Shown here: positions 5,058 through 7,526 of the stretch, piece after piece
Layout of the letters: each line of letters starts with the position of its first letter
How positions within the stretch are numbered: position 1 is the stretch's first letter
Assembly: GCA_028697875.1 (NCBI GenBank)
Contig: JAQVEQ010000142.1
Span: 1-7,526, forward strand
Source of the DNA: Novosphingobium sp.
GTDB taxonomy: Bacteria; Pseudomonadota; Alphaproteobacteria; Sphingomonadales; Sphingomonadaceae
Length of the DNA: 7,526 nucleotides
Reading direction: 5' to 3'
Made by a program: the position numbers and the translations under genes
Notes under the pieces: model-generated
Told to the model about the DNA's origin: nothing
Seen by the model: only the letters and a program-made list of their open reading frames with translations
The model's database searches: none

Positions 5058-5718
5058 CGCTTCCCTCGACACCCATTCCACCGGCCATGCGAGCCGGATG
5101 GACGGCATCTACGCCGTCCAGCGGCACATCTACGACGTGACGCGCAAGTATTACCTGCTGGGGCGCGACCGGCTGATCGAACGGCTGGACGTCCCGCTGG
5201 GCGGCACGGTCCTGGAAGTGGGCTGCGGCACCGCGCGCAACCTCATGCTCGCCGGACAGCGATATGGCAAGGCGCGGCTCTATGGGCTCGATATCTCGGC
5301 CGAGATGCTCAAGACAGCGCGGGCCAAGCTCGCCGACACGCCGCTGATCCACCGCACGGCCCTTGCCCGGGCCGACGCCACGGACTTCGATCCCATGACA
5401 CTGTTCGGGCAGGAGGGCTTCGACCGGGTGTTCTGTTCCTACACCCTGTCGATGATCCCCGACTGGCAAGGCGCGATCCGCATGGCCTCCGGGGCGCTCA
5501 AACCCGGCGGTCAGTTGCACATCGTCGATTTCGGCCAGCAGCAACGCCTGCCCGGCCTGCGGCCCGTTCTCCACGCCTGGCTGGCCAGCTTTCACGTCAC
5601 CCCGCGCGCCGACCTGTTCGACGTCTGCCACGCACTGGCGGACGAACGGGGCATGCACGTGGAAACGCGGAGCCTCTACCGCGACTATGCTCGTGCCGTG
5701 GTGCTGACACGGGGCTGA
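5041..5718 (+). CDS. btaB: Diacylglyceryl-homoserine N-methyltransferase BtaB
   Basis: This 225-residue class I S-adenosylmethionine-dependent methyltransferase has motif I VLEVGCGTARNL (57-68), an acidic ribose-binding residue in YGLDIS (D84), FDRVFCSYTLSMIPDW (127-142) as the motif IV region, and LKPGG (153-157). By family and position it is BtaB, which adds three methyl groups to the homoserine nitrogen of BtaA's product to make DGTS. YAVQRHIYDVTRKYYLLGRD (24-43) is typical of the BtaB N-terminus. The ATG at 5041 is preferred: GCGGGG (5026-5031) lies 9 bases upstream. An ATG at 5023 would deepen the overlap with btaA, and one at 5098 would begin just before the conserved part. The 17-base overlap with btaA suggests translational coupling. 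It is followed by a hairpin terminator shared with the convergent pnp. Confidence 0.92.
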   Translation: MSGAANASLDTHSTGHASRMDGIYAVQRHIYDVTRKYYLLGRDRLIERLDVPLGGTVLEVGCGTARNLMLAGQRYGKARLYGLDISAEMLKTARAKLADTPLIHRTALARADATDFDPMTLFGQEGFDRVFCSYTLSMIPDWQGAIRMASGALKPGGQLHIVDFGQQQRLPGLRPVLHAWLASFHVTPRADLFDVCHALADERGMHVETRSLYRDYARAVVLTRG

Positions 5719-5741
5719 TCCCTCCCCCGCAACCGCCACGG

Positions 5742-5776
5742 AAAAGGGCCGCGGGGTTTCCCCTGCGGCCCTTTTT
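5742..5776. terminator. Bidirectional intrinsic terminator between btaB and pnp
   Basis: AAAAGGGCCGC then GGGG (5742-5756) pairs with CCCC then GCGGCCCTTTT (5760-5775), with one bulged T at 5764 and a TTT loop. TTTTT follows on the plus strand, and the AAAA on the left gives a T run when read from pnp. It lies 23 bases after the btaB stop and 17 bases after the pnp stop, so it can end both convergent transcripts. Confidence 0.88.
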
Positions 5777-5793
5777 ATTGCCGTTAAAGCGCC

Positions 5794-7526
5794 TTAGTCG
5801 TCAGACTTGAGAAACGCCGGCATGTGGTCGGGGTTGCCCCCTTCCTTGCCTTCGCCGCCGTCGCGGCGCGGGCCACGATCGCGGTCGCGGCCGCCACGGC
5901 CACCCCGGCGGTCGCCGCCACGGCCGCCACGGCCACCTTCGCGGTCACCACGCGGTTCGCGCGGTTCACGCGGCGGGCGGGTGTCTTCCAGTTCCTCGCC
6001 GGTTTCCTGGTCGACCACGCGCATCGACAGGCGGACCTTGCCGCGGTTGTCGACCTCGAGGACCTTGACCTTCACTTCCTGGCCTTCGGACACGACATCG
6101 GTCGGCTTCTCGACCCGTTCGTTCTTCATTTCGGAAACGTGGACGAGACCGTCCTTGCCGCCCATGAAGTTCACGAACGCGCCGAAGTCGACGATGTTGA
6201 CGACCTTGCCGGTGTATATCTTGCCGACTTCCGGCTCTTCGACGATGCCCTGGATCCACTTCTTCGCGGCCTCGATCTGGCTGAGGTCGCTGGAAGAGAT
6301 CTTGATCACGCCTTCGTCGTCGATGTCGACCTTGGCGCCGGTTTCGGCGACGATCTCGCGGATCACCTTGCCGCCGGTGCCGATGACGTCGCGGATCTTC
6401 GACTTGTCGATCTGCATCGTCTCGATACGCGGAGCGTGGGCCGACAGCTCGGTGCGGGCCGAACCCAGCGCCTTGGTCATTTCACCCAGGATGTGGGCAC
6501 GGCCGGCTTTCGCCTGTTCCAGTGCCTTGGCCATGATTTCCTTGGTGATGCCGGCGATCTTGATGTCCATCTGGAGCGAGGTGATGCCGCTTTCCGTACC
6601 GGCCACCTTGAAGTCCATGTCGCCCAAGTGGTCTTCGTCACCCAGGATGTCGGACAGCACGGCGAACTCGTCGCCTTCGAGGATCAGGCCCATGGCGATG
6701 CCGGAAACCGGGCGTTCGATCGGAACGCCGGCGTCCATCATCGAAAGACAGCCGCCGCAGACGGTCGCCATCGAGGACGAGCCGTTCGATTCCGTGACGT
6801 CCGAGAGGACGCGGATCGTGTAGGGGAAGTCTTCCTTGCTCGGCAGCACCGGGTGCAGCGCGCGCCAGGCGAGCTTGCCGTGGCCGATTTCGCGGCGACC
6901 CGGGGCGCCGAAGCGGCCAACTTCACCGACCGAGTAGGGCGGGAAGTTGTAGTGCAGCATGAACGACGAGTACGACAGGCCTTCGAGGCCGTCGATCATC
7001 TGTTCGCTGTCCTTGGTGCCCAGCGTGGTGGTGCAGATCGTCTGCGTTTCGCCGCGGGTGAACAGCGCCGAACCGTGGGTGCGGGGCAGGAAGCCGACCA
7101 TCGCTTCGATCGGGCGGACCTGTTCGAGCGTGCGGCCGTCGATACGCTGGCCATCCTTGATGATGGCGGTGCGCACGATTTCCGCTTCGACCTTCTTCAT
7201 GGTCTTGATCGCGACCATCTGGGTCTGCGGCTCGGCGTCGGCGAAGGCTTCCTTGGCCTTGGCGCGCGCTTCGTTGAGCGCGTTCGAGCGGGCCGACTTG
7301 TCGGTCAGCTTGTAGGCGGCGGCAACGTCGGCACCGACCACGTCCTTGAGCTTGGCCTTGATCCCGGCGGTATCGTCCGACAGGTCGATTTCCCACGGCT
7401 CCTTGGCGGCCTTTTCAGCCAGAGCGATGATGAGGTCGACGACCTTCTTCGATTCCTCGTGCGCGAACATCACCGCGCCGAGCATCTCGTCTTCGGTCAG
7501 TTCCTTGGCTTCGGATTCGACCATCA
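5794..7526 (-). CDS. pnp: Polyribonucleotide nucleotidyltransferase (PNPase), 5' partial
   Basis: PNPase degrades RNA 3' to 5' using phosphate and can also add nucleotides. It forms a trimer and often joins RNase E in the degradosome. The visible 576 residues begin at MVESEAKELTEDEMLGAV, which in the family follows the first RNase PH domain, so roughly 200 residues lie beyond the right edge and the ATG at 7524 is internal. In order, numbered from that Met: helical linker domain (about 25-110), second RNase PH domain (about 125-345), KH domain (about 367-425, GTGGK loop) and S1 domain (about 434-502, YTGKVVNIVDFGAFV). The phosphate-site serines S249-S251 and catalytic D298, D304 and K306 (E. 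coli D486, D492, K494) are present. The tail (about 514-565) is an Arg/Gly/Asp-rich RGG-type region ending in MPAFLKSDD. It converges on btaB. Confidence 0.97.
   Translation of the reverse strand, partial: MVESEAKELTEDEMLGAVMFAHEESKKVVDLIIALAEKAAKEPWEIDLSDDTAGIKAKLKDVVGADVAAAYKLTDKSARSNALNEARAKAKEAFADAEPQTQMVAIKTMKKVEAEIVRTAIIKDGQRIDGRTLEQVRPIEAMVGFLPRTHGSALFTRGETQTICTTTLGTKDSEQMIDGLEGLSYSSFMLHYNFPPYSVGEVGRFGAPGRREIGHGKLAWRALHPVLPSKEDFPYTIRVLSDVTESNGSSSMATVCGGCLSMMDAGVPIERPVSGIAMGLILEGDEFAVLSDILGDEDHLGDMDFKVAGTESGITSLQMDIKIAGITKEIMAKALEQAKAGRAHILGEMTKALGSARTELSAHAPRIETMQIDKSKIRDVIGTGGKVIREIVAETGAKVDIDDEGVIKISSSDLSQIEAAKKWIQGIVEEPEVGKIYTGKVVNIVDFGAFVNFMGGKDGLVHVSEMKNERVEKPTDVVSEGQEVKVKVLEVDNRGKVRLSMRVVDQETGEELEDTRPPREPREPRGDREGGRGGRGGDRRGGRGGRDRDRGPRRDGGEGKEGGNPDHMPAFLKSDD

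Noticed and set aside
3752..5140. A 462-residue plus-strand frame overlapping btaA
   Set aside because: It is Arg/Ala/Pro-rich with no recognisable motif and is the +1 shadow of btaA, which has clear family motifs.
4374..5739. Long minus-strand frames opposite btaA and btaB (244 and 297 residues)
   Set aside because: They show no domain pattern and lie antisense to two recognised enzymes.
5870..5960. Minisatellite-like repeats of cggccgccacgg type
   Set aside because: They are the coding sequence of the Arg/Gly-rich PNPase tail and need no separate explanation.
5807..6823. A 338-residue plus-strand frame opposite pnp
   Set aside because: It is Ser/Pro/Arg-rich antisense shadow of the conserved pnp coding sequence.

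Overview
The window looks like chromosomal DNA from a GC-rich alphaproteobacterium, most likely Sphingomonadales (Erythrobacter, Novosphingobium or a relative). The reasons are a GcrA cell-cycle regulator (a family essentially confined to alphaproteobacteria), an HspQ with the family's N-terminal extension, high-GC codon use, and a PNPase with an Arg/Gly-rich tail. This placement is inferred from remembered protein families, not from a search.

Layout. Bases 3-305 are the 3' end of a serine-type site-specific recombinase that enters from the left edge. Bases 306-696 have no credible gene but hold a cluster of direct and inverted TTCCCTGCAA/CCCTG repeats and a palindrome carrying two GANTC sites. 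A tRNA-Ser(CGA) follows on the minus strand (697-786); its 3' end faces the recombinase, the usual geometry at the edge of an integrated element. From 946 rightwards the DNA is ordinary core genome: hspQ (+) converging on an ABC-2 permease gene (-), which diverges from gcrA (+), then a DUF1993 gene (+).

The metabolic core is the btaA-btaB pair (3819-5718, +, overlapping by 17 bases). It encodes the two enzymes that turn diacylglycerol and S-adenosylmethionine into the phosphorus-free betaine lipid DGTS. Upstream of btaA lie four heptamers in strict 11-bp phase, one of them a perfect CTGTCAT. This is the pattern of tandem PhoB sites, so the pair is probably induced by phosphate starvation, when betaine lipid can replace phospholipid. 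The operon ends at a hairpin with A and T flanks that also serves the convergent pnp gene (-), which runs off the right edge.

I see no clearly new multi-gene system. The parts most worth a second look are the CCCTG repeat cluster between recombinase and tRNA, the Pho-box array of btaAB, the heat-shock-like promoter at hspQ, and several unexplained dyads (around gcrA and before the DUF1993 gene).
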